This document shows positions 24,776 through 33,874 of a DNA stretch of 64,000 nt, piece after piece. Position 1 is the stretch's first letter. Each line of letters begins with the position of its first letter. A program made the position numbers and the translations under genes. Origin of the DNA: Paenibacillus aceris (GTDB taxonomy: Bacteria > Bacillota > Bacilli > Paenibacillales > NBRC-103111); NCBI RefSeq assembly GCF_017874035.1, contig NZ_JAGGKV010000022.1, positions 52,597-116,596 of the forward strand. The letters are read 5' to 3'. The notes under the pieces are model-generated. The model did not search any database. It was not told where the DNA came from and worked only from the letters and a program-made list of their open reading frames with translations.

Positions 24776-25153
24776 ATGATGAACTATCAAATCAGTGATT
24801 GGGTTACAGCCACTACGAATCAAGATGAAATGTTGCATGGGTATGTAGAATCCATGGATGTACTTGGAGGTTTGACTCGCATTTACGTGATTGCATCCGA
24901 CCGTGAGTCAACGATAGGTAAGGTCATGGAAGTCAGTAACCAGGATGTCAAAAAACTACCGGTAAGTTCACTGGATATAGAAGAACAAGTGAGAAGCTTG
25001 ATCGATGTTTCTCTTGCTGTTCGAGATGAAATGTGGTTCCTTGAATTGACTGGAAAACTACTCGCTATTCAACAAAATGAGTCCAAGCGCAGCGAGCGAG
25101 ATGTTCTTCCGTCTCTTGTGTTCAAAAACCGTTTAGGCGTTGATCAGCTATAA
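24776..25153 (+). CDS. Small protein with an IDEAL-like C-terminal motif
   Basis: A 125-residue cytoplasmic protein. Residues 1-60 look like a small beta domain (DWVTATTNQDEMLHGYVES). The segment EEQVRSLIDVSLAVRDEMWFLELTGKLL resembles the IDEAL motif (ID-x-x-L, then a phenylalanine and leucine helix) of small Bacillus and Paenibacillus proteins. Two adjacent ATGs (24776, 24779) are equally possible. It is a single gene between its own consensus promoter and a terminator. Its function is unknown; the strong promoter and likely repressor site suggest switched high expression. Confidence 0.72.
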   Translation: MMNYQISDWVTATTNQDEMLHGYVESMDVLGGLTRIYVIASDRESTIGKVMEVSNQDVKKLPVSSLDIEEQVRSLIDVSLAVRDEMWFLELTGKLLAIQQNESKRSERDVLPSLVFKNRLGVDQL

Positions 25154-25156
25154 TGA

Positions 25157-25208
25157 AAAGCCAATTCATTCGACATTGATGACCATGTCAGATGGATTGG
25201 CTTTTTTT
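25157..25208 (+). terminator. Rho-independent terminator after the IDEAL-like gene
   Basis: AAAGCCAATTCAT and ATGGATTGGCTTT pair with one mismatch and are followed by seven T residues. Confidence 0.85.
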
Positions 25209-25220
25209 GGCTTTTTAATT

Positions 25221-25380
25221 TCCCACTCATGATAGTCATCATGATGTGGTGGGAGAGCTAGGCTTCGCTGTGCGGTTTACGTTAACGTTGTTTTATAGAG
25301 TTAACGTAGGTGAAGCGAGCAGAGTGAGCCCATTAGCGTTGTAAAACAAGCTTAACTGTGTCTAGTTCGTTACACAACCG
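25221..25380. repeat. Hairpin-rich intergenic segment, possible dispersed repeat
   Basis: The gap holds two inverted repeats. TCCCAC, CATGAT / ATCATG and GTGGTGGGA form one hairpin at 25221-25254. TACGTTAAC (25278-25286) and GTTAACGTA (25300-25308) form a second, perfect one. A segment of the style GGTGAAGCGAGC-AGAGTGAGCCC follows. No gene is seen. The structure suggests a small repetitive intergenic element, but no second copy is in this window. Confidence 0.4.
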
Positions 25381-25388
25381 CAAGCATC

Positions 25389-26168
25389 CTACTGCGCAGG
25401 GGATTTTTTCACAACCTGCGGCCCCTTGGCCATCTCGGTTTCAAACATAGCTTGCAGCTCCGTAATTTTTCTTGGATCGGTGAGTGCCATTTTGTCTGTA
25501 AAATACTGCTCAACAACGAGCTCCCATGTAGGGACAATTTTCTGCGCTGTTATTGATCGGATGGCTGTCTTGAGCAACCTTCTTTCCTTGGCGTTGCTAT
25601 AAACGTCGACATATTGCTGTATCCGCTCGAAATCAAGCTCCTGAAAGATTGCTTTGAACACGTGCGCCGTCATCCGAGCATCGTCCAATGCCCTATGGGC
25701 GGAGCCTTCCGCCTCGATTTGCAGATCGAGCAGTGCTGCCTCGACGCTGACATCATTCGTTACATTTTTGTAGCGAATAAACCCCTTTAATAAATCAAAG
25801 TAGCTGGCGTTCATCCAGAACGAGTCGTCTAATTTATGCATCCGCGTATCGAAAACAATGCGCTTCAAATCCTCGCCGCCCCAAGTAACGAGCAGAAAAG
25901 CTTCACTCCGGTTCAGCCAGCTGATGAAATCCGCAATGACTTTGCGAAAGCCAGCGGCGCCATCGATGTCTTCTTGGGGAATGCCGGTTTTCTTTTTAAT
26001 AAATCCGTTCAATTTGGAGAAATAAACCGGCTTGATCAATGATGAAAACTCATCGACCGGCTGCAAGGAGTCATTGAGACGCACGGCTCCGATCTCGATG
26101 ACTTCCATAGGTAATTCACTCGCAAATTTTCGGCCGTTAAATTCAATATCCAAAACAATGTAGTCCAT
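25389..26168 (-). CDS. DEDDh-type 3'-5' exonuclease
   Basis: A 259-residue exonuclease-domain protein. The ExoI motif is DIEFNG near residue 5, where the acidic pair holds the metal ions, ExoII is around DLKRIVFD, and ExoIII is HRALDDARMTAHV with the DEDDh histidine. It resembles KapD and related DnaQ-fold nucleases acting on RNA or DNA 3' ends. An earlier in-frame ATG at 26201 exists, but GGGGG is placed about 9 bases before the ATG at 26168 and MDYIVLDIEF is the normal family start. The gene stands alone on the reverse strand, 48 bases after the MFS gene. Confidence 0.82.
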   Translation of the reverse strand: MDYIVLDIEFNGRKFASELPMEVIEIGAVRLNDSLQPVDEFSSLIKPVYFSKLNGFIKKKTGIPQEDIDGAAGFRKVIADFISWLNRSEAFLLVTWGGEDLKRIVFDTRMHKLDDSFWMNASYFDLLKGFIRYKNVTNDVSVEAALLDLQIEAEGSAHRALDDARMTAHVFKAIFQELDFERIQQYVDVYSNAKERRLLKTAIRSITAQKIVPTWELVVEQYFTDKMALTDPRKITELQAMFETEMAKGPQVVKKSPAQ

Positions 26169-26216
26169 GATGCGGGCCCCCGTTCTTTCTATTCCTATCA
26201 TTTTAACAGAAAATGC

Positions 26217-27368
26217 TTAGGCTGCCATCTTTGCTTTCCCATAGATTGCACTTAATACTAGGCTGAACAACAGCCCGATAAAGGACATAATGGAAATCCA
26301 TAAGTATAGCGTTTTCCCGCCAAAGCTTTCATAGAACCATCCGCCTAAATAAGAGGCGACAATGCCGGACACGCCGAAGAATAGCAGGGCAAGCACGGTT
26401 TGCCCAGTCGCTCTCCACTCCTCAGGTACAATTCGGTATAAATATTGGATCGCCGCGGAATAAAAGATTGGAAAGGTGAAAGTTTGGAGCAGCTGCAAGT
26501 ATACAAGTGCATGAGGCTCTGTAATCCACGAGGACAATAAGAAACGGATGAAATAAAAGAATGCAGAGAAAGCAATGATGGCAAGTTCTTTCCCTTTGCG
26601 CAGCCACCAGAAACTTAAGGCGAAAACAAGAATTTCACTTCCTGCAGCCAAGAACCATGCTTGTCCAACGAGTTCGGGACTACCGCCCAATTTTCGGAGA
26701 TAGACGCCTAAAAATGTGTCATTAATTCGTTGGGGAACGGCAACAATAAAGATTAACACCATAAACCAAATGGTTTCTTTATTTCCTAGGAAATTTCGCA
26801 GGCTCTTTAATGTGATTGGTTTACCTGTGACAGGAGCATCCGGAAGTGCCAAACAGATTATCAGGCTAATAACGCCAATTCCAGCGAATAGGAAGCCCAA
26901 GCTGTTCAGGCCTAAATACTGAATCGCATATCCTACTGCCAAGGACATGACGGCATAGCCAATTGCGCCAAATGTCCGAATAGAACCGTAACTGACTCGA
27001 TTAGCTTCCGCTGTTTGAAAGTTCAAACTTTCCGTCAAAGGATCCAGCGGCATTAAGAAAAAGTACAAAAACATCGTAAACAGAAGCAGCACTATGAAGC
27101 TATTGGAGGTATATAGCATATAACCTACAAGGCTCGAACAGGCCAATAGGAGCAGCATGACTTTCTTAATGGTTTTGGTTTTGTCGCTAATCATGCCCCA
27201 CAAGGGCTGTGAGAAGATGGTAATAATGCCTCCCGTACCGATGATCAGACCAATTTTGGTTGCAGGTAGTCCTTGGGCATCCAAATAGACAGGCAGAAAT
27301 GAAACGAACATGGCAAGCAGTGCAAAATACAAAAAATTAAACGAACGTAAGAGATTTGAAGAGCTCAT
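26217..27368 (-). CDS. Major facilitator superfamily transporter
   Basis: A 383-residue membrane protein with about 12 helices. The loop GMISDKTKTIKK between helices 2 and 3 corresponds to the MFS signature. The SYGSIRTFGAIGYAVMSLAVG segment matches the MFS_1-like group related to LacY and nucleoside carriers. The substrate is unknown. It lies between the exonuclease and an AraC-type gene, all on the reverse strand; the AraC gene could regulate it, but the 93-base gap makes a shared operon uncertain. Confidence 0.82.
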   Translation of the reverse strand: MSSSNLLRSFNFLYFALLAMFVSFLPVYLDAQGLPATKIGLIIGTGGIITIFSQPLWGMISDKTKTIKKVMLLLLACSSLVGYMLYTSNSFIVLLLFTMFLYFFLMPLDPLTESLNFQTAEANRVSYGSIRTFGAIGYAVMSLAVGYAIQYLGLNSLGFLFAGIGVISLIICLALPDAPVTGKPITLKSLRNFLGNKETIWFMVLIFIVAVPQRINDTFLGVYLRKLGGSPELVGQAWFLAAGSEILVFALSFWWLRKGKELAIIAFSAFFYFIRFLLSSWITEPHALVYLQLLQTFTFPIFYSAAIQYLYRIVPEEWRATGQTVLALLFFGVSGIVASYLGGWFYESFGGKTLYLWISIMSFIGLLFSLVLSAIYGKAKMAA

Positions 27369-27461
27369 GATGACCTTAACCTTCCTAGTTGAATTAGCAG
27401 ATGTTTGCTGTAAAACTACATTTTATCACGATGCACGAAAGATGCCAAAAAGAAAAATGTC

Positions 27462-28280
27462 TCAGGAGCGAATTCGAATCATGGATGGCGTTATTCCTGT
27501 TACCTTCTTATATTGTCTACTAAAAAAATAAATACTCCTGTAGCCCAGCGCTTCCGCAACCTCGCTAACATTCATGCCGAGTTTAAGGAGATAGGTTGCT
27601 CGCTCTATTCTTTTTTCAATCATATAGGATTCGATCGTTTGACCCATGACTTCTTTGAATTTTAACGAGAAATACCGGGGTGAAAGATGAGCGAGCTGAG
27701 CTAATTCATCGATACTATACTGATGACTGGGATCCTGCATGATATGAGACGCGACGTCCATCATAACACGATTCAAAGAGCGGCGGGCAGGATCGACTTG
27801 GGATTGATTGGCCGGCGACTGTCGTTCAAAAAGCAGCAGCAACAGCCTAAGCAGGATCACGGCTTCCTCCTCATGCCCAAAAGCCCCGGACATTCTAACA
27901 TGAATGAACCTGTCCAAATAAGACTCATGGGCTTCGGCCGGGTCGAAGTTGACTAGAGAGGGCAGCTGGGATATGGCGTCCCCGTTAAGGTAAGCATGAT
28001 CGTCCCTCTTTGCTGCAAAATGAATGAAAGTCACGGTTAAGGGACGTTCCGGGTTATGCTTGGCGCTGGTAAAATCGCCGGGACGAAAGAGAAAACAGTC
28101 CCCTTGGCGCACTTGATGCAGGGTGCCATTCAACGTCACTTCGCCTTCGCCATCCCATACATACCACAAATCATAATCATGGAAGGGAACCTCCTTGCGG
28201 CTCCATTTCCAATTAGGTTCGCAAATGACTTTGCCGAAATATTCGTTAAGGATGAGTTCTTGCGATGTGAAAACAGACAT
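27462..28280 (-). CDS. AraC-family transcriptional regulator
   Basis: A 272-residue protein with an N-terminal cupin (DLWYVWDGEGEVTLNG, then RQGDCFLFRPGD) and a C-terminal double helix-turn-helix (IDELAQLAHLSPRYFSLKFKEVMG; VSEVAEALGYRSIYFFSRQYKKVTG). GGAGGT lies 6 bases before the ATG at 28280; the open frame continues upstream but without a ribosome site. It is divergent from a PhyH dioxygenase gene, with 130 bases between them, and is its likely regulator. Confidence 0.88.
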   Translation of the reverse strand: MSVFTSQELILNEYFGKVICEPNWKWSRKEVPFHDYDLWYVWDGEGEVTLNGTLHQVRQGDCFLFRPGDFTSAKHNPERPLTVTFIHFAAKRDDHAYLNGDAISQLPSLVNFDPAEAHESYLDRFIHVRMSGAFGHEEEAVILLRLLLLLFERQSPANQSQVDPARRSLNRVMMDVASHIMQDPSHQYSIDELAQLAHLSPRYFSLKFKEVMGQTIESYMIEKRIERATYLLKLGMNVSEVAEALGYRSIYFFSRQYKKVTGITPSMIRIRS

Positions 28281-28410
28281 GAAGTAACCTCCAAATATAT
28301 GTAAAATAGTGCAAATAGTTATGCGCTTTGATGCATTTATTTTAATGGTTTCCGTTTCTATAATAAAGCTATAAACAAGCAAATTATTTAAACGGAAGGG
28401 GTTATCCCGT
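28281..28410. promoter_or_regulatory. Divergent promoter region between AraC and PhyH genes
   Basis: TATAAT at 28359-28364 is a perfect -10 box pointing at the PhyH gene, 47 bases before its ATG. No good -35 box is present 17 bases upstream, consistent with AraC-dependent activation. Confidence 0.5.
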
Positions 28411-29238
28411 ATGTTGAAAGTGAATTCGCCTGAAGAAATCTCCGCTCAGCTGTATCGATACGACCATATCGCAGATAAGCTCCAAGGGTTTGCCAATTGG
28501 AACAGGCAGCAACTAGAGAAATATCGTAGAGACGGTTACATGGCTGTTGAGCATGTTTTGAATGAAAACGAGATCCAAACGGCTAAAGATGCGCTGCATG
28601 AACTCATTTTTGTCGATGTCAAAGGGGCGCAAATTCAATTTTCAAGACCGAGCAGTGAACTGAGGACTCATGAAGAACGCGAATTAGCGGTGCGCAAAGT
28701 GCACGAGTTTGTTGACTGCGAGGAGCGGTTGCGGCAAATTGCCTATCATCCGGAGATCATGGCTGCCGTTCATGACATACTTGGCGATGAGCCGCTGCTA
28801 GTCCAGGACATGGCGCTGCTTAAGCCTCCTCACGGCGGAGGGGAAAAGCCTTGGCATCAGGACATGGCCTACGGGAACCTTGCCTACGATAAACAAGTCG
28901 TCGGCGTGTGGATTGCGTTGGACGAAGCTGCGCTCGATAATGGCTGCATGCACGTCATACCCGGCTCGCAAGCGGACGGTGCAACGCCGCATTACGCCGT
29001 TCGCGATTGGCAGCTGTGCGATGCGCATGTTGATATTGAGAAGGATGTCGCGGTGCCGTTGCTGCCGGGCGGAGTCCTCCTCTTCCATGGGTTGCTGAAA
29101 CATGGAACCCCTTACAATCTGTCCCCTAAGAAACGCCGCGCTCTGCAGTTTCATTATGTTGGCAAGTCGGCTGCCAAACTAACGCCGAAGGAGTATAAAC
29201 GTTTCTTCACGAACGAAATGACCGGAGCCGAGTGCTAA
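28411..29238 (+). CDS. PhyH-family Fe(II)/2-oxoglutarate dioxygenase
   Basis: A 275-residue phytanoyl-CoA dioxygenase-like protein. The iron triad is H149 and D151 in PWHQDMAYG, and H231 in LLKHGTPYNLSPKKRRAL, with a nearby arginine for 2-oxoglutarate. It carries ALDEAALDNGCMHVIPGSQ, typical of bacterial family members that hydroxylate small organic substrates. The start follows GGAAGGGG. It stands alone between a divergent AraC regulator and a terminator. The substrate is unknown. Confidence 0.88.
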   Translation: MLKVNSPEEISAQLYRYDHIADKLQGFANWNRQQLEKYRRDGYMAVEHVLNENEIQTAKDALHELIFVDVKGAQIQFSRPSSELRTHEERELAVRKVHEFVDCEERLRQIAYHPEIMAAVHDILGDEPLLVQDMALLKPPHGGGEKPWHQDMAYGNLAYDKQVVGVWIALDEAALDNGCMHVIPGSQADGATPHYAVRDWQLCDAHVDIEKDVAVPLLPGGVLLFHGLLKHGTPYNLSPKKRRALQFHYVGKSAAKLTPKEYKRFFTNEMTGAEC

Positions 29239-29256
29239 AGGAAGATATGATTTTAC

Positions 29257-29300
29257 AAAGAAGATGACCATCGAAATCAAAGATGGTTATCTTCTTTTTC
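29257..29300 (+). terminator. Rho-independent terminator after PhyH gene
   Basis: AAAGAAGATGACCATC pairs with GATGGTTATCTTCTTT with one mismatch and a 9-base loop, followed by T residues. Confidence 0.87.
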
Positions 29301-29369
29301 GTGCAAAGGATTGATTTCATGCCAATATCCGTTTAAAATGCTCATTAGTCTGTTGGTGAGGTGTTCGCA

Positions 29370-31679
29370 ATGAGCAATCTGCTTGAACGTTATTGGAAAC
29401 GCTTTTTTCAGCGCAAAACGTTTTTTCGCAATATGGTGACCTTAGCTTTGTTCGCGACAATCGTGCCGGTGCTCGCCGTTGGCTTCGGAAGTTATTTATT
29501 TTCTTCATCAGCCATGCAAAAAGAAGTCAACCAATCGAATGTCCGCATATTGAATAACGTATCATCAACTATTGATTCGACACTGGATCGGATACAAAAC
29601 AATGCCATTCAAATGATGCTAGGCAGTTTTTTCAGCTCGAATTTGACAGAATTAAAGAGCACGAATTATTCCGGCTTTTATTCCAGCATTTCAAGAGAAT
29701 TGTCCGCTCTGCAAAGCGGAAACAAAGAAGTCAGCGACGTCGCGATGTACGTGCCGGATGAAGGCTATTTGATTTCTTCTATTTACGGCGGCAGAAGAAT
29801 AGAGAGTGACCAACAACAAGAGGCCCTGCGGAAAGAGCTTGAATCCGAGGATCAGATCAAATGGGTGACAGGTCCCTACCCGAATTTGCCTGGTTACAAC
29901 GTAAGTGGCGTGACATTGATCAGTAAAGTGCCGCTGCTCGCCAAAAAGCCTGCTGGTCTGTTATTTATACATATAGATGAAGCACTGTTTAAAGATATAA
30001 TGGACCGCTTTGTAAGTTACAATGGTGAGCAAATGTATATCCTAAATGCACAAGGTGATCTCGTTACTTCAACGGGCGGAGAACTTGTTCCGCGTGGTTT
30101 GTTGGATATCGTCGCACAAAAACGGGAGCAGCCGCGGTTTACTTTTGAAGTAAATGGCACCAGCTATATGGTTACTCCGATTACTTCCGACTATAACAAG
30201 TGGCAGTATATCAATCTCGTGCCTGTTAAGGAGTTGAGCGCCAAATCGAACGGTATCGCCCTTATTACGCTGGTCATTGTCGCCATCTGTCTTGTACTTG
30301 GTTCTCTGTTCGCTTTCTGGGGGACTCGGCGTGTTTATCGCCCCATCCAGAATCTCGTTACCCAAGTCAAAGGCGGACAGGTGGTTGACGCGGATGCGGA
30401 CGAAGTTGGTTTTATGCACAGGCGATGGATGGAACTCAGCAGTGAGGCGAATGAATTACAACAGCAATTGAGTGATCAAGTGCCAATGATTCGGGAAATT
30501 TTTGCTTTGCAGCTCTTACAGGGACGCTTTCTTCATTATTCTGAGGAGCAGTTGGACGTTATGCTGCGCAGATACGACGTGCCTGCCGTACTAGAGAATT
30601 GTATCTTTGTCATTGCCTACGATTTGCAGCAGGATCGTCCTGCGCGTTTTCAGGAAAGTGACCGTGATTTAATTGTTTTCGCTGTGAAAAATATCGTGGA
30701 TGATTTGCTGCGATCACATAGCAGAAAAGGAATTATCATCAATCTGCTAAATGATCAAGTTGCTGTTTGGCTGTTCTATGAGCAGGAACAAGAAGAGGCA
30801 GGATCGTCTGACGTCAAATCGTTTATCGACCGGCTTAGAGGGCTAGTGTCCGATTATCTGCATCTTCCGGTGACAATCGGCATGAGCGGACAGAGCGATC
30901 TGATCTCGGATGTGCCTGAGCTGTATGAAGAAGCGGTTCTAGCCGTCCGTTCACGCATCCTTGTAGGAGATAATCAGGTGATCACCCATACAGGCGGCAG
31001 CGATTCGGAGCTTCATTATCGTTATCCGATCGAAATCGAGACACATTTTGAAAATTCCTTGCAGATTGGCGATAAAGATGAAGCGGAGAGGATGCTGGAC
31101 GAGTTCGCCAAGTCGATGCAGGAGGCTATTCATAAACCCGAGCTCATTCAAATTTCGTATTACAGGCTGCTAACAGCCGCTATTCGAACAGCCTACTTGT
31201 TCGGAGTCGATTCGGCGAAGCTGCTAGACGAGGCAGAAGCTGACCCTTATACGCAGATCCGCAAGATCAGCACGATTCGTGAATTGAACGAGTGGTTCAA
31301 AGAAGAGCTGGTGTCTCCAATCACAGCGTATGTGCTTGGCAAGCAGCATCAGGAGCATGAGCAGTTAATCCACAAAGTTGTCCGGTTCATTGAAGACAAT
31401 TATCACTTCGATTTGTCGCTCGATCAGTGTGCGCAGATTTGCGGATTAAGTCCTCATTATTTAAGCAAGCTGTTCAAAAAGACAATGGATGTCTCCTTTA
31501 TTGAATTTTTAACGAAGCTTCGAATTGAAAGCTCGATTGATCTACTGCGGACAACGGATTTGTCCGTCTCGGACGTTGCCGAAAAAGTCGGCTACCAAAC
31601 TAAAAATTTCATCCGTGTATTTAAAAAGCATACGGGGGTTACACCGGGGCAATTCCGGGGGACCGATAGCGCAAACTAA
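29370..31679 (+). CDS. Membrane-bound AraC-type regulator with extracellular sensor
   Basis: A 769-residue one-component regulator. A first membrane helix spans about residues 20-42 and a second about 293-316, enclosing an extracellular Cache-like sensor of about 250 residues. The cytoplasmic part ends in an AraC domain at about 670-769 (LDQCAQICGLSPHYLSKLFKKTM; VSDVAEKVGYQTKNFIRVFKKHTG). Such proteins are typical of Paenibacillus loci for extracellular glycans, where they sense released oligosaccharides. Together with the adjacent permease, lipoprotein and lyase genes this suggests it controls the locus up to about 42.7 kb. The ATG at 29370 follows a GTGAGG site. Confidence 0.88.
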   Translation: MSNLLERYWKRFFQRKTFFRNMVTLALFATIVPVLAVGFGSYLFSSSAMQKEVNQSNVRILNNVSSTIDSTLDRIQNNAIQMMLGSFFSSNLTELKSTNYSGFYSSISRELSALQSGNKEVSDVAMYVPDEGYLISSIYGGRRIESDQQQEALRKELESEDQIKWVTGPYPNLPGYNVSGVTLISKVPLLAKKPAGLLFIHIDEALFKDIMDRFVSYNGEQMYILNAQGDLVTSTGGELVPRGLLDIVAQKREQPRFTFEVNGTSYMVTPITSDYNKWQYINLVPVKELSAKSNGIALITLVIVAICLVLGSLFAFWGTRRVYRPIQNLVTQVKGGQVVDADADEVGFMHRRWMELSSEANELQQQLSDQVPMIREIFALQLLQGRFLHYSEEQLDVMLRRYDVPAVLENCIFVIAYDLQQDRPARFQESDRDLIVFAVKNIVDDLLRSHSRKGIIINLLNDQVAVWLFYEQEQEEAGSSDVKSFIDRLRGLVSDYLHLPVTIGMSGQSDLISDVPELYEEAVLAVRSRILVGDNQVITHTGGSDSELHYRYPIEIETHFENSLQIGDKDEAERMLDEFAKSMQEAIHKPELIQISYYRLLTAAIRTAYLFGVDSAKLLDEAEADPYTQIRKISTIRELNEWFKEELVSPITAYVLGKQHQEHEQLIHKVVRFIEDNYHFDLSLDQCAQICGLSPHYLSKLFKKTMDVSFIEFLTKLRIESSIDLLRTTDLSVSDVAEKVGYQTKNFIRVFKKHTGVTPGQFRGTDSAN

Positions 31680-31738
31680 TATGCCCATATTTTGTTCCAC
31701 GGCTCCGTTAAGTGACAAGAAAAGTGCATGAATCCAGG

Positions 31739-31773
31739 GAGAAGCCCCATAACATAGGGGGTTCTCTTTTTTT
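31739..31773 (+). terminator. Rho-independent terminator after the sensor-regulator
   Basis: GAGAAGCCCC and GGGGGTTCTC pair with one mismatch, followed by seven T residues. It separates the regulator from the transporter operon. Confidence 0.82.
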
Positions 31774-31887
31774 GCGTGAGGCTTTTTTGAGCACAAGAAT
31801 TGTTCATTGTTCATTCAACTACGGTCAGGTACGATCTGTTCAGGAGCAAGCTATCGAGATGCCAAAGACATGAAGAGGGTGAGGAAG

Positions 31888-32874
31888 ATGTTACAGGGTC
31901 AAGTGGAGCGGCTGCATAATACGGAGCCAAACGAAATCAAACAAGAAAAAGGTGCCCCGATCACATGGGTCCAAGAATGGAAGACCGCGATTAAACGTGA
32001 TAAATATCTTTATCTTATGGCGGCGCCAGGATTATTGTTTTTCCTAGTATTCAAATATTTTCCGCTATGGGGACTGCTGCTTGCTTTTCAAAATTATTCC
32101 CCATACTTAGGGTTTTGGGACAGTGAGTGGGTCGGGTTTAAATATTTTCACGAATTTTTTACGAATCCTGATTTTATGCTGCTGTTTCGCAATACGATGG
32201 CAATCTCCTTGCTGAATATCGTATTTTTCTTCCCGATTCCCATCATAGTGGCGCTGCTGCTGAATGAAGTGAGAAGTCTTCTATTCAAAAAAATTGTGCA
32301 AACGGTCGTTTATTTACCGCATTTCCTTTCATGGGTCATTATCGTGGGGATTTGTTTTCTGATCTTTGGGCAAGCCAGTGGCGTGATAAACCAACTTATC
32401 GTCCAATTTGGCGGTCAGAAGATTGAATTCCTGACGGATGCAAACTTTTTCTGGGGGATGCTGACGGCACAAAGCATTTGGAAGGAAGCTGGTTGGGGCA
32501 CTATTATTTTTCTAGCAGCTCTGGCAGGCATCAATTCTGAACAATACGAAGCCGCGCAAATTGACGGTGCAAACCGTTGGCAGCAAATGCGGAATGTAAC
32601 CTTGCCTGGTATTCGAGGGACCATTATTGTGCTGCTCATCCTCCGTCTCGGACAAGTGATGGACGTTGGCTTTGAGCAAATTTACTTAATGAGCAGCGGA
32701 CCTGTTGCGCATTTGGCTGATGTGTTCGACACCTACGCCTATCGGGTTGGTATCCAGCAGGGGAGATTCGGTTACGCGACGGTGGCAGGTCTGTTCAAAT
32801 CCGTTGTAGGACTTATCCTCGTTGTGACAGCTAATCGCGTGGCCAAAAAATTTGGCGAGGAGGGACTTTACTGA
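31888..32874 (+). CDS. ABC transporter permease, LplB-type
   Basis: A 328-residue permease with six membrane helices and the EAA loop (EQYEAAQIDGANRWQQMRNVTLPGI) that contacts the ATPase. The N-terminal APGLLFFLVFKYFPLWGL segment is the usual start of LplB/YtcP importers for complex oligosaccharides. Several in-frame starts exist upstream; the ATG at 31888 has GAGGG 8 bases before it. It ends one base before the second permease. No ATPase gene is present, so a shared MsmX-type ATPase is expected. Confidence 0.85.
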   Translation: MLQGQVERLHNTEPNEIKQEKGAPITWVQEWKTAIKRDKYLYLMAAPGLLFFLVFKYFPLWGLLLAFQNYSPYLGFWDSEWVGFKYFHEFFTNPDFMLLFRNTMAISLLNIVFFFPIPIIVALLLNEVRSLLFKKIVQTVVYLPHFLSWVIIVGICFLIFGQASGVINQLIVQFGGQKIEFLTDANFFWGMLTAQSIWKEAGWGTIIFLAALAGINSEQYEAAQIDGANRWQQMRNVTLPGIRGTIIVLLILRLGQVMDVGFEQIYLMSSGPVAHLADVFDTYAYRVGIQQGRFGYATVAGLFKSVVGLILVVTANRVAKKFGEEGLY

Positions 32875-32875
32875 C

Positions 32876-33754
32876 ATGAATAACAGCTTGGGATCAAAAG
32901 TGTTCAACGCTTTGAACTATACAGTCTTAACAGTATTCGGGCTTGCCACGCTGCTGCCTTTCATTTATGTGGTCATCATTTCCTTTACGGATCCTTCCGA
33001 ATATCTAGCCAAGTCGCTCGTCTTAATTCCTGACAATTGGAGTCTGTCGGCATACGAATTTATTTTCTCGACGAACGCGTTCGTGAATGCGATGGGAGTC
33101 AGCGGTTTCTTGGCGGTCGTAGGTACACTTTTAAGCCTGATTGTTACTAGCGCGCTTGCTTATGTGTTATCTAGAAAAAGGTTGAAAGGGAAGAAGTTTT
33201 TCCTTGTTGCGATATTGATGACCATGCTCTTTAATCCGGGCATGATTCCGAACTATTTGCTCGTGGACAGTCTTGGCCTGATGGATTCGGTGTGGGCGCT
33301 TATATTGCCTGCATTAACAAGCGCTTGGTATGTTTTCTTAATGAAAAACTTTTATCAAGATATCCCGGACGAGCTGGAAGAAGCAGCCAAAATAGACGGC
33401 TGCTCCGATATCGGCGTTTTTATCCGCATCATGCTCCCTATATCCGTGTCGGCACTTGCCGCATTTGGCTTATTTTACGCTGTAGCTTATTGGAACACGT
33501 ATTTTAGCGGCGTTCTTTACATCAATCGAGATGCGCTGAGACCTTTGCAAGTACTGCTTCAAATGATGTTAATCTCAGCTTCGCAAATGGGAGATCCGTC
33601 TGTGGCCGCTATGCTGGAGAGTGAGCGAACCGTGCCTCCGGAAGTGATCAAAATGGCTGCCGTCGTCGTTTCATCGCTGCCCATCGTGATCGTCTATCCC
33701 TTCCTGCAAAAATATTTTGTCAAAGGCATGATGGTTGGCTCCGTGAAAGGGTAA
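32876..33754 (+). CDS. ABC transporter permease, LplC/YtcP-type
   Basis: A 292-residue membrane protein, the second permease of the importer. The EAA loop ELEEAAKIDGCSDIGVFIRIMLPI is near residue 180 and six helices are visible. FNPGMIPNYLLVDSLGLMDS is typical of carbohydrate-uptake family 1 permeases of the LplC type. Its ATG comes right after the first permease stop, with GGAGGG 11 bases upstream. The binding lipoprotein follows 120 bases later. Confidence 0.88.
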   Translation: MNNSLGSKVFNALNYTVLTVFGLATLLPFIYVVIISFTDPSEYLAKSLVLIPDNWSLSAYEFIFSTNAFVNAMGVSGFLAVVGTLLSLIVTSALAYVLSRKRLKGKKFFLVAILMTMLFNPGMIPNYLLVDSLGLMDSVWALILPALTSAWYVFLMKNFYQDIPDELEEAAKIDGCSDIGVFIRIMLPISVSALAAFGLFYAVAYWNTYFSGVLYINRDALRPLQVLLQMMLISASQMGDPSVAAMLESERTVPPEVIKMAAVVVSSLPIVIVYPFLQKYFVKGMMVGSVKG

Positions 33755-33874
33755 GCCGAGGGCTTTCCATCCTTGAAAGGGGGGATGCGATTTTCAATAC
33801 GAATGGCCGAACAAGAAGTTTTCCTTCTAAAACAGGAATGATAAGATTGGGAATAATATACGGGAGGTCTTTAT

